From the IMG/VR virus record IMGVR_UViG_3300037504_001229, positions 26,580 through 90,579 of that record: a DNA stretch of 64,000 bases, one strand, 5' to 3'. The notes under the pieces were generated by a model that worked only from the letters and a program-made list of their open reading frames with translations, had not been told where the DNA came from and ran no database searches. The stretch comes from a virus. Position numbers and translations under genes: made by a program. Below are positions 26,127-34,661 of this stretch, in pieces; the stretch's first letter is position 1; each line of letters opens with the position of its first letter.

Positions 26127-27192
26127 TGGAATTTCTAGACTAAATCATAGAGAGTTTATTCAAAAATGGAAAGATGAAATATGGGCTTGCAACTCAGCTT
26201 ATTTAGAATACTATTCTGGTGATATACCAAGACTCGATGTATTACTCGCTGATTATAATTGTTTAAAAGAAATAGTTCCGTATAAACAGAAACATGGAGG
26301 AAAATATAAACTCTTCGGTAAAAATCATAAAGCAAAAGAACTTCCTGGAGTACAACTTATTGATATGGACAGGAAATTTGTTAATGATTCTGGAAGTACT
26401 TTAGTAGCAAGAGCATTAGATAAAGGGTACGATGAAATATATGTAGTTGGATTTGATTTAGGCGGAAGGGATCTTTATGTAAAAGGGCATGAAAATAGAA
26501 ATAAAGAAAAGTGGATAAGAAACTGGAGAAAAATAGCTGGGACTTGGGGGTTACATAAAGTACATTTTATTGGATATGATCATAAAAATTTCATTCTTAG
26601 TAACAATGATAGTAAAACATATGCTGAACTTTACATGAATGGATATAATCATGTAGAATATCTTCAAGGACAAGGATTAACTTCCATTGTTAAAAATTCT
26701 AAAGTGCTTATTCTTGGGAATGGAAAATCAAGAAAGAATGAACCTATTGTTAAAAGAATAAAAGATTGGGATGGAGAAATATGGGTATGTAATGAAGCAT
26801 ATAGAGAGTATAAAAAACTTCCTAGAATAGATAGAGTTGGAACTGTTCATAACGATATAGCAAAAAGGATTGTGGATTTTAAAGAAGAAAAAGAACTAGA
26901 TTTTGATATCTACATAAGAGATATTATGACAGATAAGGATTATAAGAATAAAGTAAAATATTTCAAAGATAAGAGAGGATGGAGCACTGGAAACTTAATG
27001 ATTATTCAAGCTATATTAGATGAATATAAAGAGATAAATTTAGCTGGATATGATTTTGGAGGACCAGATTTGTATCAAGAAACCGAAAGACCTGGAAAAA
27101 ACTTTAGTAAACAATTTAAAGCGATACAAAAAGAATTTGGATATTTTAAAGGTTTTAGATTTTGGGGAAATCAACCAGATTTTTTGATTTAG
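26098..27192 (+). CDS. Tandem-duplicated GT42-like sialyltransferase-fold protein
   Basis: About 364 residues from the ATG at 26098 (AAGGA 9 bp upstream); an ATG at 26092 is less well placed. Two half-copies of one domain are visible: KVLIVGNGISR...IWACNSAYLEYY (about 4-40) and KVLILGNGKSR...IWVCNEAYREY (about 203-240), each followed by a YDEIYVVGFDLGG-like strand and DLY. The layout resembles CstII (GT42): xxGNGPSL, CN, and an IYLSGIDFY strand. It probably handles a CMP-sugar. Ends the glycan cassette. Confidence 0.65.
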   Translation: MSRKVLIVGNGISRLNHREFIQKWKDEIWACNSAYLEYYSGDIPRLDVLLADYNCLKEIVPYKQKHGGKYKLFGKNHKAKELPGVQLIDMDRKFVNDSGSTLVARALDKGYDEIYVVGFDLGGRDLYVKGHENRNKEKWIRNWRKIAGTWGLHKVHFIGYDHKNFILSNNDSKTYAELYMNGYNHVEYLQGQGLTSIVKNSKVLILGNGKSRKNEPIVKRIKDWDGEIWVCNEAYREYKKLPRIDRVGTVHNDIAKRIVDFKEEKELDFDIYIRDIMTDKDYKNKVKYFKDKRGWSTGNLMIIQAILDEYKEINLAGYDFGGPDLYQETERPGKNFSKQFKAIQKEFGYFKGFRFWGNQPDFLI

Positions 27193-27195
27193 TTC

Positions 27196-27224
27196 TTTAT
27201 ATTTTGATGTAACTAGTATATAAT
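27196..27224 (+). promoter_or_regulatory. Promoter, TTTATA-N17-TATAAT, leaderless
   Basis: TTTATA (27196-27201), 17 bp, TATAAT (27219-27224). The predicted start point falls on or next to the ATG at 27231 and no ribosome binding site precedes that ATG, so the transcript is probably leaderless. Confidence 0.6.
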
Positions 27225-27230
27225 AAAAAT

Positions 27231-27413
27231 ATGAAAACTATAGTAGAGATAGAAAAGGTTGCTCGGGATAGGTATAGTGTTTATGTAAACGAGAATGGAA
27301 AAATGTCTTATTATCCTTGTCAACACTATTCACTTAATAATAACGGGAATCTTATACTTGATAAGGAGAAAGTTATAAGATTCGACGAAATAAATATTAA
27401 GAATGTTAAGTAA
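27231..27413 (+). CDS. Small hypothetical protein, likely leaderless mRNA
   Basis: 60 residues, mixed charge, beta-rich (YSVYVNENGKMSYYP), no known family. The only upstream signal is the promoter; there is no GGAGG. It is followed by another promoter and a structured RNA region. Confidence 0.6.
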   Translation: MKTIVEIEKVARDRYSVYVNENGKMSYYPCQHYSLNNNGNLILDKEKVIRFDEINIKNVK

Positions 27414-27432
27414 ATTTTTCCAGAAAAAATAC

Positions 27433-27461
27433 TTTAAATTTTGGACAAAAAAGTATATATT
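27433..27461 (+). promoter_or_regulatory. Promoter, CTTTAAA class
   Basis: TTTAAA (27433-27438), 17 bp ending ACAAAAAAGTA, then TATATT (27456-27461). Matches the shared CTTTAAA - AAAAAAGTA - TATAAT pattern of the window. It would start a transcript near 27468 that runs through a structured leader into the RNA ligase gene. Confidence 0.75.
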
Positions 27462-27467
27462 AATACT

Positions 27468-27610
27468 ATAAAAAGGTTATGAGTTAACCTACAAAACTCT
27501 TTGGCGGAAGGGATATGATATATTGTCACTCCTCCAGTTCACGATAATCTATAAATCGTGTATTATTCAAACAAGTTCTCCTGGCCGGGGGAGAGTTCCC
27601 GGCTATTATT
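27468..27610 (+). ncRNA. Structured leader or small RNA before RNA ligase gene
   Basis: This 140-nt gene-free stretch holds three possible hairpins: GGTTA/TAACC near 27475, CACGAT/ATCGTG near 27540-27560, and a GC-rich GCCGGG/CCCGGC stem (27584-27589 with 27598-27603) followed by TATTATTTT. The last may be a weak terminator or attenuator. It begins at a predicted start point and ends just before the ligase ribosome binding site. A small RNA, attenuator or regulated leader are all possible; no Rfam family recognised. Confidence 0.4.
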
Positions 27611-27626
27611 TTAATAGAGGTAGAAG

Positions 27627-28763
27627 ATGAGTAATGAACTCCAAAAACTTCTTAGAGAAAATGATAGATACTGGTTGAAAGAACTAACAAAACCTCCATA
27701 TAACTTATCTATTAAAAATGATGGAAATCTTTATATATTTAAGTATAATCAAATCAATAGCGATTTTTCTAATAAAATAGTTCAAGAGGCAAGAGGAATC
27801 ATTTTCGATAGAGATGATAACTGGAGATGTGTATGTCGAGCATTTGATAAATTTTTTAATCTGGGAGAATCAAATGCTCATCCTATTAACTGGATGAAAG
27901 CAACTGCTCAGGAAAAAATAGATGGCAGTATAGTTAAAATCTGGAACTATAAAGGAAAAGAAGTTATTTCCACTAACGGAACTATTGATGCTAACGATGC
28001 TCAGTTACAAGTTTCTTTTGTTGATGAAGAAACCGGATTAGAAATAGATAACTATTTTCAACTAGTTCTTTTTACTCTTAAGAAAATGTATTGGTCAGAA
28101 AGAATGGGAGAGCTTTTTTCTAAACTTGATTCTAAGGCTACTCAAATGTTTGAACTTTGTACTCCATATAATAAAGTAGTTGTTCCACATAAAGATTTTA
28201 AACTATATTATTTAGGAAGTAGAGAAAATGAAAGTGGAATAGAATATTATAATATTGATATAGCTCAAATGATGCCTACCCCTAAACAGTATGCTTTTTT
28301 TACGAAAGACGAAGTTATCGAAAGGGCAAGCAACCTTCCATATGATCAAGAGGGATATGTAGTAGTAGATGATAAATACAATAGAATAAAAGTAAAGAGT
28401 CCAGCATATGTAGCAATACATCATCTTCGTGGAGAGGGAGTACCAAGTGAAAAAAGAATACTTGATTTAGTAAGAAGTGGGGAAGATGAAGAATTTCTAC
28501 AATATTTTCCTGAATATGAAGATTTATATAGGAGAGTTAAAAAGAAATGGTCGAATCTTCAAAGTAGAATCTTTGCAGATGTTAGGACTTATAAAGGGCT
28601 GTACGAAAAAGCTGATAGAAAAGATTTAGCTCTTTGGGCTACACATAACTGTTTAATACCTGCCATTATTTTTTCTCTTAAAGATGGAAAAATAAAAAAT
28701 AGTTATGAGTTCTTAGAACAACAATCAAGTGAAAAACTATTAAAATGGATGAAGGGGTTATAA
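27627..28763 (+). CDS. RNA ligase (T4 Rnl1-like)
   Basis: 378 residues. The nucleotidyl-accepting Lys97 is in EKIDGSIVKIW (motif I KxDGS), preceded by EARGIIF (about 54-60); later EGYVVV and RIKVKSPAYVAIH match motifs IV and V. It joins 5'-phosphate and 3'-hydroxyl RNA ends, in T4 to repair tRNAs cut by a host defence nuclease. With 13 phage tRNAs in this window, tRNA repair is a likely role. No polynucleotide kinase is seen here. Confidence 0.88.
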   Translation: MSNELQKLLRENDRYWLKELTKPPYNLSIKNDGNLYIFKYNQINSDFSNKIVQEARGIIFDRDDNWRCVCRAFDKFFNLGESNAHPINWMKATAQEKIDGSIVKIWNYKGKEVISTNGTIDANDAQLQVSFVDEETGLEIDNYFQLVLFTLKKMYWSERMGELFSKLDSKATQMFELCTPYNKVVVPHKDFKLYYLGSRENESGIEYYNIDIAQMMPTPKQYAFFTKDEVIERASNLPYDQEGYVVVDDKYNRIKVKSPAYVAIHHLRGEGVPSEKRILDLVRSGEDEEFLQYFPEYEDLYRRVKKKWSNLQSRIFADVRTYKGLYEKADRKDLALWATHNCLIPAIIFSLKDGKIKNSYEFLEQQSSEKLLKWMKGL

Positions 28764-28766
28764 AGA

Positions 28767-29039
28767 ATGGGATCAAGAGAATTTGATAAACCGTTTGTTT
28801 CAAAAATAAAATTCGAATTTACTCAAGAAGGAAATACTTTAGGAACTACTCATGATTTTGAGAATTTAGTTGTTTATGTAGAAAGTCAGTGTGGTAATAT
28901 AGAAGAAAAAGAAGACGACCCCTTCTATGTAATAAAAACTAGTACTGGATGGTCTATTGATTCTATTCCAGAGTTAGATGAAGTATTAAGAACAGTAAAA
29001 GAAACAGTTGAGGATCTAAGAAGGAAAAAAGATGTATGA
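28767..29039 (+). CDS. Hypothetical protein
   Basis: 90 residues, acidic, beta-rich N-terminus (KPFVSKIKFEF) with a helical C-terminus (LRTVKETVEDLRRKK). It overlaps the next gene by 8 bp and follows the RNA ligase by 3 bp, so it belongs to the same operon. No family recognised. Confidence 0.72.
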   Translation: MGSREFDKPFVSKIKFEFTQEGNTLGTTHDFENLVVYVESQCGNIEEKEDDPFYVIKTSTGWSIDSIPELDEVLRTVKETVEDLRRKKDV

Positions 29040-29805
29040 GATTATCTATAATGAGGAAGAGTTAAAAAAGTTCTTTGATATTCTCCCTCCTCTGAAATCT
29101 ACAGAAGTATTTTTTGTTTCTCTATCTGCTCGTAACAAATATTTAATAAAAGAACTTCAGACATATTATGGACTTGGAAGAACAGAAATGTTTGAAAAAA
29201 GAATAGTTAGATATAGAGATTGGGAAAGGCTTCTTCGTACTTTAAGAAAGTTTGAAACAGCAGCTGGAAGTTATCTAACTAAGAAAGGATTAAATATTCC
29301 TAATGAATGCATTACTTGTTATATAAATATAAATCCTAGTGATACTTTAAAAGCATATAAAGAATTTAATCAAACTATGACAGAATATATGTATGAACTT
29401 GCTCATTGTGTTACTGATAATAGAGAACTTGATAATATTTCTAAGAGAATAAATAAAATGGATAATCTTCTAATGACTTGCTATCAAAAAAATAGAGGTA
29501 CAAAACATTTTATTGATATAGATTTCGATATTCCGAAAAGCGATAAAGTATTTTGGGAGTTCATTTCTAATTTTACATATCACTTAGATGATAATAATGT
29601 AAAATATTATGTTATAGATACACATTCTGGATATCATGTTCTTTTAGAAAGAAATACGGTAAAGTTTAACTTTACAGAACTATTAAAACCTCTTAATAAA
29701 AAAGCAAAAAATCTATATGATAGTGAAGTAATATTGAACAAAAATGAAATGATCCCTATTCCGGGAACACTTCAAGGAAATTACGAAGTGAGGTTTATTG
29801 AATGA
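29032..29805 (+). CDS. Possible archaeo-eukaryotic-type primase (small subunit-like)
   Basis: 257 residues. A DIDFDIP stretch (about 162-168) supplies a metal-binding DxD as in AEP primases, followed by a conserved DTHSGYHVLL with His near 200 and IPGTLQGNYEVRF. This layout is that of minimal primase/polymerase-like proteins of phages. The window also encodes a DnaG-type primase, so this may serve priming-independent repair or be inactive. Motif reading only. Confidence 0.5.
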   Translation: MYEIIYNEEELKKFFDILPPLKSTEVFFVSLSARNKYLIKELQTYYGLGRTEMFEKRIVRYRDWERLLRTLRKFETAAGSYLTKKGLNIPNECITCYININPSDTLKAYKEFNQTMTEYMYELAHCVTDNRELDNISKRINKMDNLLMTCYQKNRGTKHFIDIDFDIPKSDKVFWEFISNFTYHLDDNNVKYYVIDTHSGYHVLLERNTVKFNFTELLKPLNKKAKNLYDSEVILNKNEMIPIPGTLQGNYEVRFIE

Positions 29806-30542
29806 TCGAAATTAAAAATACAAAAGTATTCGGACTAGAAGATTCAATGGTAAGAAGTGGATATCCTCATTCTGTAGGGCAACCTTTAGATCTAGACGGA
29901 GTTCTTCAACTTGAAGGTTCAACAGACAGGAAAAGGTCTATGTATTTAGGTCATGCAGAAACTGGATCAGGACATGACTGTTTTCTTAAAGGAATTTTAG
30001 TTACCTTTGATATTAAATATTCTTTATATTTTACTAAACAACTTCAGCGATATCATTTTATAGATTTTATATCAAGTCAGTCAACAATGCATTCTATTAC
30101 AAAAATGGATATAGAAGTCTCCTACAATAAATATGTAGAATCTAAAGTTATAGAAGTAGTTAAATATTGGGTAGATTTATATAACAGATTTGATGAAATA
30201 GCTGTAGAACAAAAAGATTGTCCTATCGATTCTTTTATGAAAGAAGCTTTTAATATGGAAAAACCTAAAGTGATAAAATATGTTAAGTATAATGAGGGAG
30301 AAGAACTACTTACTAAATATGATATCTATATGAAAATAATATCTAATCTTCCTGCAGGATTTGAGTATTGGGCAGGGATGACTACCAACTACTTACAACT
30401 AAAAACTATCTACAAACAAAGAAAAAATCATAAACTAAAAGAAGATTGGGGATATTTCTGTCATTGGATAGAAGGTCTTCCGATGTTTAAAGAACTTGTA
30501 TTAGGAGAGAAAAATGAACAAGGAAATAAAAAACAAAAATGA
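29802..30542 (+). CDS. Phage protein with distant ThyX-like layout
   Basis: 246 residues. The segment LGHAETGSGHDCFLKGI then QLQRYHFIDFISSQSTMH resembles the substrate/FAD-binding layout of flavin-dependent thymidylate synthase (H-sp-H...QxxRHRxxSxxxxS), but the RHR motif is QRYHF and the canonical S-x-R is changed. It may be a divergent ThyX-like enzyme or a fold relative with another role. It overlaps both neighbours by 4 and 29 bp. Uncertain. Confidence 0.4.
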   Translation: MIEIKNTKVFGLEDSMVRSGYPHSVGQPLDLDGVLQLEGSTDRKRSMYLGHAETGSGHDCFLKGILVTFDIKYSLYFTKQLQRYHFIDFISSQSTMHSITKMDIEVSYNKYVESKVIEVVKYWVDLYNRFDEIAVEQKDCPIDSFMKEAFNMEKPKVIKYVKYNEGEELLTKYDIYMKIISNLPAGFEYWAGMTTNYLQLKTIYKQRKNHKLKEDWGYFCHWIEGLPMFKELVLGEKNEQGNKKQK

Positions 30543-31662
30543 AAAAAATAGAATTTTAGAAAGACAAAATGGCGTATGTATTATATGTTTTGCTCCTTTA
30601 TTTCTAAAACTTTCGAATTTTCAAATTCATCATTTCTTTACATTATTACATTTAGAGGAATTTAAAGTAGCTGTTTGTACTTGTTGTCATTCTATTGCAG
30701 AGAAACTATCTATTAGTGATACTATTAAAGCAATTAAAAAAGCAAGAGAAGTAGGAAGGGGAGAAAATACAAATCCAGTCCAAAAGAAATATAACTCTTT
30801 TATGCCTAACACTTCTCAATTTTTTGATATTTCCATTCCAGCTCTAGAATATCTTATAGATAAAAATGAAATAGATATTTTATATGAATATATATTTGCT
30901 TATAATCAAGTATTTAACTCAAAGGATACATTTATTCAAATTCCGTTTTTTGTTTACTCCTGCCCAAACTTTAGATTAAAAAGATTTGCAGATAAAAATG
31001 TTTTTGTTTTCGGGAGTAATGATATTATTAAGCAAAAAGATTCTTCTTTTGTTTTAATTAATCGTAATATTTTAACTAAACTAGATTACAAAATTTTAAA
31101 AAGTTATTTTACTATGACTATTATAAGTTTAACTTCTAGATACTTTTCCTATCAAAATAAAAAAATCGAAGTAGAAAGATTTATTAAAGATGCTACAGCT
31201 CTTCTCCCTAGTAATTCTACTATTAGTAACTTTAAAATTGAGAATATTTATAATTATTTTAAGCAAGAAAATGCAAGGCTTAAGAAAACTCTTGCTAATC
31301 TAATACCTGTACCTGCAAAACCAACTTTACTTTATTCTCCTGAGGGAGGATTTTTTATTAATTCTAAATGTGAGTCTATTTTAGTAGGTAGTTTTTCCTC
31401 TAGTATAGATGTTGTTTATCCAGGATATAATATAAATAGTTCTAATTATGGAACTAAATATAAACAAACAAAAGATTTATGTAGTGAGGCATTATATGCA
31501 GATAAGTTTGGTCAAAACCAAGCTAAAAACTATTTTAAAGAAATAGTTAAAAATACATCCTATAGGAAAATTTATCAAAACGGAATTTGGAGAAGAGACT
31601 ACTTTGATCATACTAAAAATAATATTAAGTATCCTGAATCAAATAAATTTTTTATATTTTAA
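30514..31662 (+). CDS. HNH-like zinc protein, unknown C-terminus
   Basis: 382 residues. The N-terminus has CIICFAPL, then QIHHFF, then CTCCHSIAEK: two CxxC pairs and HH in the order seen in HNH nucleases. The remaining 300 residues are not recognised and contain many aromatic and Asn-rich stretches. A nuclease role is plausible but the usual Asn/His catalytic spacing is unclear. It ends shortly before two small membrane or hypothetical genes. Confidence 0.55.
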   Translation: MNKEIKNKNEKNRILERQNGVCIICFAPLFLKLSNFQIHHFFTLLHLEEFKVAVCTCCHSIAEKLSISDTIKAIKKAREVGRGENTNPVQKKYNSFMPNTSQFFDISIPALEYLIDKNEIDILYEYIFAYNQVFNSKDTFIQIPFFVYSCPNFRLKRFADKNVFVFGSNDIIKQKDSSFVLINRNILTKLDYKILKSYFTMTIISLTSRYFSYQNKKIEVERFIKDATALLPSNSTISNFKIENIYNYFKQENARLKKTLANLIPVPAKPTLLYSPEGGFFINSKCESILVGSFSSSIDVVYPGYNINSSNYGTKYKQTKDLCSEALYADKFGQNQAKNYFKEIVKNTSYRKIYQNGIWRRDYFDHTKNNIKYPESNKFFIF

Positions 31663-31681
31663 CATAAAGGAGTGAAATGTA

Positions 31682-31879
31682 ATGAGAAAAACAGTAATTT
31701 ATTTTGTAATGCTTTTACTTATGGCAATATTTAGTTTTATTTTTATTGCTTTAAAAGCTTTTATGGATGTTGACTTTACTTGGGGTCAATGTATGATGCC
31801 TGTATGGATAGGAATGCCTGTTATTACCGGGGTTAAGTTTCTCTTTTATATTATGTACGAGATTATGTACGAGAGGTAA
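31682..31879 (+). CDS. Small membrane protein, two TM segments
   Basis: 65 residues. Two hydrophobic stretches (about 6-26, VIYFVMLLLMAIFSFIFIAL, and about 38-60, MPVWIGMPVITGVKFLFYIM) make it an integral membrane protein. An AAGGAG site precedes it. Holin or other membrane roles are possible but no lysis gene is adjacent. No family recognised. Confidence 0.7.
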   Translation: MRKTVIYFVMLLLMAIFSFIFIALKAFMDVDFTWGQCMMPVWIGMPVITGVKFLFYIMYEIMYER

Positions 31880-31880
31880 G

Positions 31881-32177
31881 ATGTTACGGATTATTTGTGC
31901 AGTTAATAACTCTACTATAGATGAAGTAAGAGTAGTTAATACAGGACATCAAGAAAATGGAAAACATCTTTATAGAATACAAGAACCTGCAAAGTATAAC
32001 TACTTAGAAGTTTATCATGACCGTAAAGATCCTTGGCATGTATTGGCAGAAAGAGTTCTTGCTACTTTAAATAGAGCAGGATATAATCAAAGAAAAGAGT
32101 ATCAAGATAAAATAGCTCTAGAATATTATCACATGATGGAAAGAGAGAGATTAGAAAGTGAAGGGAATAGTAGGTAA
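31881..32177 (+). CDS. Hypothetical protein
   Basis: 98 residues, slightly basic, beginning MLRIICAVNNSTIDEVR with a helical Glu/Arg-rich end (YYHMMERERLESEG). It is tied to the membrane protein by a 1-bp gap and overlaps the secreted peptidase start by 20 bp. Unknown. Confidence 0.7.
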   Translation: MLRIICAVNNSTIDEVRVVNTGHQENGKHLYRIQEPAKYNYLEVYHDRKDPWHVLAERVLATLNRAGYNQRKEYQDKIALEYYHMMERERLESEGNSR

Positions 32178-32688
32178 GATTTTCGTTTTATTGATCCTTT
32201 TTACTCCTCCCCTTTTTTCAGAATCAAACTATTGGCACTATTATCAACTTAACTTTAATGGATTAGGAAATTGCGGACCCGCTTGTGTTGCAATGGTATA
32301 TACTTATCACACAGGTAATCCTATTCATTTAGACAAAGTAAATAGATATATTACATATAGAGAAGAAGATGGATCTACTACATTATATATGCTACACAAA
32401 GCATTACAGAAGTTAGATATTCCTAATGAAATAGTTGAAAAAAAGGTCTTTATATTTTCCGAATACTTGTATATAATAAATATAGATACTGAATATATTC
32501 TTAATAGAGAATATGATTATTCAGGAGGACATTATATTGTTTTATTTGATTATTTCGATGGATGGTATAAAGTAAATGATCCTCTTCATCATAAAAAAGA
32601 ATTTGTTTGGTATTATGAAAAGGATATAGAAATGGCAGTGCAACATAATAGAGTTATTCGAGTAGAAAAATGGAAGAGTAATAAATGA
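32158..32688 (+). CDS. Secreted C39-like cysteine peptidase
   Basis: 176 residues, GTG start. A signal peptide spans about 1-22 (IFVLLILFTPPLFS). The catalytic Cys lies in NCGPACVAMVY (about 38-48), with the His in GGHYIVLFDY and Asp in VNDPL, the order of C39/papain-like peptidases. It is probably exported, and may cut a host surface or cell-wall-linked protein or another phage product. Unusual for a phage outside bacteriocin-type exporters. Confidence 0.8.
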   Translation: MKGIVGKIFVLLILFTPPLFSESNYWHYYQLNFNGLGNCGPACVAMVYTYHTGNPIHLDKVNRYITYREEDGSTTLYMLHKALQKLDIPNEIVEKKVFIFSEYLYIINIDTEYILNREYDYSGGHYIVLFDYFDGWYKVNDPLHHKKEFVWYYEKDIEMAVQHNRVIRVEKWKSNK

Positions 32689-33233
32689 GAAAGATTAGAA
32701 ACTTTATGGAGAGTTATCAAAAAGATCTCGAAAAAACTCTTGAAAAAATAAAGAAACTATTCGATCAATATGATATTGATTTTTGTTTTATAGGAGGTAT
32801 TGCTGTTAACTACTATGGTCATCAAAGAACTACAGACGATGTAGATCTTCTTGTAGATAGACATGATAAAGAAAAAATACAAAAAATACCTATAGGATTT
32901 ATGAGAGATATAACAGGTAATGGTAAGATATTTAACTTTCATAATCCTTCTACAAGACTTGAAATTTTATATAGCGGGGAACATGCAGGAAATAAAGATG
33001 GGCCGGAGTATGTAGATCCAGCTTTAGTAAAAAAAGATGATAGGTTTATTAACTTAAAATTTTTAGTTTTTTATAAAGTAGCCTCAGGTTTTTATGGTAA
33101 AAGATACCAAGATTGGGGAGATGTACAAAATCTTATTAAAAAGAATGCCTTACAAAAAGATTTTTTAGATAAGTTTGATATACAATATCCTATGGTTGTA
33201 AAAAAATATAAGGAGATATGGAGTGAAAGTTAA
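32685..33233 (+). CDS. Nucleotidyltransferase (NTase fold, MNT/AbiEii-like)
   Basis: 182 residues. GGIAVNYYG near 37-45, TTDDVDLLV near 50-58 and KVASGFYGKRYQDWGDV give the polymerase-beta-type NTase core, with metal Asp residues in DVD. The substrate is not readable; MNT proteins modify tRNAs or toxins. It overlaps the secreted peptidase end by 4 bp. Confidence 0.82.
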   Translation: MRKIRNFMESYQKDLEKTLEKIKKLFDQYDIDFCFIGGIAVNYYGHQRTTDDVDLLVDRHDKEKIQKIPIGFMRDITGNGKIFNFHNPSTRLEILYSGEHAGNKDGPEYVDPALVKKDDRFINLKFLVFYKVASGFYGKRYQDWGDVQNLIKKNALQKDFLDKFDIQYPMVVKKYKEIWSES

Positions 33234-33801
33234 CATCTTAAAGATTATTAGATATAGAATTTTAGGAAAAATAAGTACCTTTCCTAGAAATATTAAATGG
33301 GGACTTCAAAGATTATTTAGAGGATATAGTGATAGGTATCTTTGGGGATTTTATTATATGGTTTCTAAAGATATATATCCTAAATTTAAAGCATTCAGAG
33401 ATATGGAAAAACACGGATTAGCATCTTGTTATTTTGATGATCCTAATAAAATAGATCATACAGATGAAGACTTTGAAAAAGCCTTTGAAAACTTTAATAC
33501 TATTTTAGATAAAATTCTTTTCGCCTTTGAATATACAATATATGAGGATGGATGCGGAAATAAAAAGTTTAGAAAATACTTCGAAGAAAAATATGGAAAT
33601 CCTTACGAAGAAATAGAAGAGAATAGAAAAGAACCTCTTATATATTTTGTAGAAGATGAAAAAACAGGAGAGAGAAGAGAAGAAACTCTTTTTGATGGAA
33701 AACCTATTTATTATAATAATAAGATGCTTGAAGAGTTTAGTAAAAGACAACAAGAAGGATTTGAACTCTTTGGAAAATATTTATTAAGTTTTTGGGATTA
33801 A
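33223..33801 (+). CDS. Conserved phage protein, unknown
   Basis: 192 residues. A basic, amphipathic N-terminus (about 1-35, RYRILGKISTFPRN) contains the RLFRGYSDRYLWGF stretch found in many phage proteins of unknown role, followed by acidic helices. It overlaps the NTase by 11 bp. Function unknown. Confidence 0.75.
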   Translation: MKVNILKIIRYRILGKISTFPRNIKWGLQRLFRGYSDRYLWGFYYMVSKDIYPKFKAFRDMEKHGLASCYFDDPNKIDHTDEDFEKAFENFNTILDKILFAFEYTIYEDGCGNKKFRKYFEEKYGNPYEEIEENRKEPLIYFVEDEKTGERREETLFDGKPIYYNNKMLEEFSKRQQEGFELFGKYLLSFWD

Positions 33802-33805
33802 GATT

Positions 33806-34222
33806 ATGAATTTATACAAATTAACAAATAACTTAGGTGAATGGTATGTGATAGCTGAAGATCCTACTAAAGCACAAAGAGCTTTAGAGTATAGACTTAG
33901 ACAAGAAGGTTATGGGTTTGATAACTACAGAAAAGTTTTTAAAATAGAAAAGATTACTGAGATGGTAAAACCAGCTCTTAATAGTAAATGGTTTTTTAGT
34001 AGTGGTAATAAACTTGTTGTACCAGAACTAGAAAAAGTTGAGTTATTAAACAAGTTACTAAATTTAAAAAATGAATATATAAAACTATTAGGAAATGAGG
34101 TAGATAAGTTTGCAGAAGTATCATATATGCATGGAGTATATTCTTCTCAAGAAGATATAGATAAAGGAAAAGAACTAAGAGAGGAGATGAAAAAGATCAA
34201 GGAAGAACTAAAGGAGATATAA
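33806..34222 (+). CDS. Hypothetical protein, coiled-coil C-terminus
   Basis: 138 residues. The N-terminal 50 (YKLTNNLGEWYVIAEDP) are compact; the rest is Lys/Glu/Leu-rich and helical (about 75-138). An AAGGTT-type spacing precedes it. It is followed 1 bp later by the next gene. No family recognised. Confidence 0.72.
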   Translation: MNLYKLTNNLGEWYVIAEDPTKAQRALEYRLRQEGYGFDNYRKVFKIEKITEMVKPALNSKWFFSSGNKLVVPELEKVELLNKLLNLKNEYIKLLGNEVDKFAEVSYMHGVYSSQEDIDKGKELREEMKKIKEELKEI

Positions 34223-34223
34223 A

Positions 34224-34661
34224 ATGACAGAAGAAAAAACAAGAAAGCTATTTGAAAGATTTAAATTTTTTCACCCTGAAAGATCTCTAAATGAAAGTCT
34301 TATGGGATTCGGGTTTGAATGTAGTGATGGCTGGTTTAACATTATATGGGATCTATGTGAAAAGATAGAAAAGGAACTTAATGAACATGGAAATGATCCA
34401 GATTTTCCGTTCGAAGTCCTTCAAGTAAAAGAAAAGTTTGGGGGACTACGATTTTATACTAACTGGGAAACTAAAGAAATAGGCGATTTAATAAATGAAG
34501 CAGAGGAAAAAAGTTATAAAACTTGTGAAGTATGCGGGAAGGAGGGAGAACTAATGACTAAAGGTTATTGGTTACAAACTCTATGTCCTAAACATGCAAA
34601 AGAAGAAAATTTTATGACTATGAAAGAATACGAAGAAAAAGCAAAGGAGATAGAAGGATGA
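34224..34661 (+). CDS. Zinc-binding conserved phage protein
   Basis: 145 residues. GFECSDGWFNIIWDLCEKIEK and EVLQVKEKFGGLRFYT match a widespread phage protein family of unknown role. A C-terminal CEVCGKEGEL...LCPKHA forms a treble-clef or zinc-ribbon finger (CxxC...CxxH). Possibly nucleic-acid or protein binding. Confidence 0.75.
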   Translation: MTEEKTRKLFERFKFFHPERSLNESLMGFGFECSDGWFNIIWDLCEKIEKELNEHGNDPDFPFEVLQVKEKFGGLRFYTNWETKEIGDLINEAEEKSYKTCEVCGKEGELMTKGYWLQTLCPKHAKEENFMTMKEYEEKAKEIEG

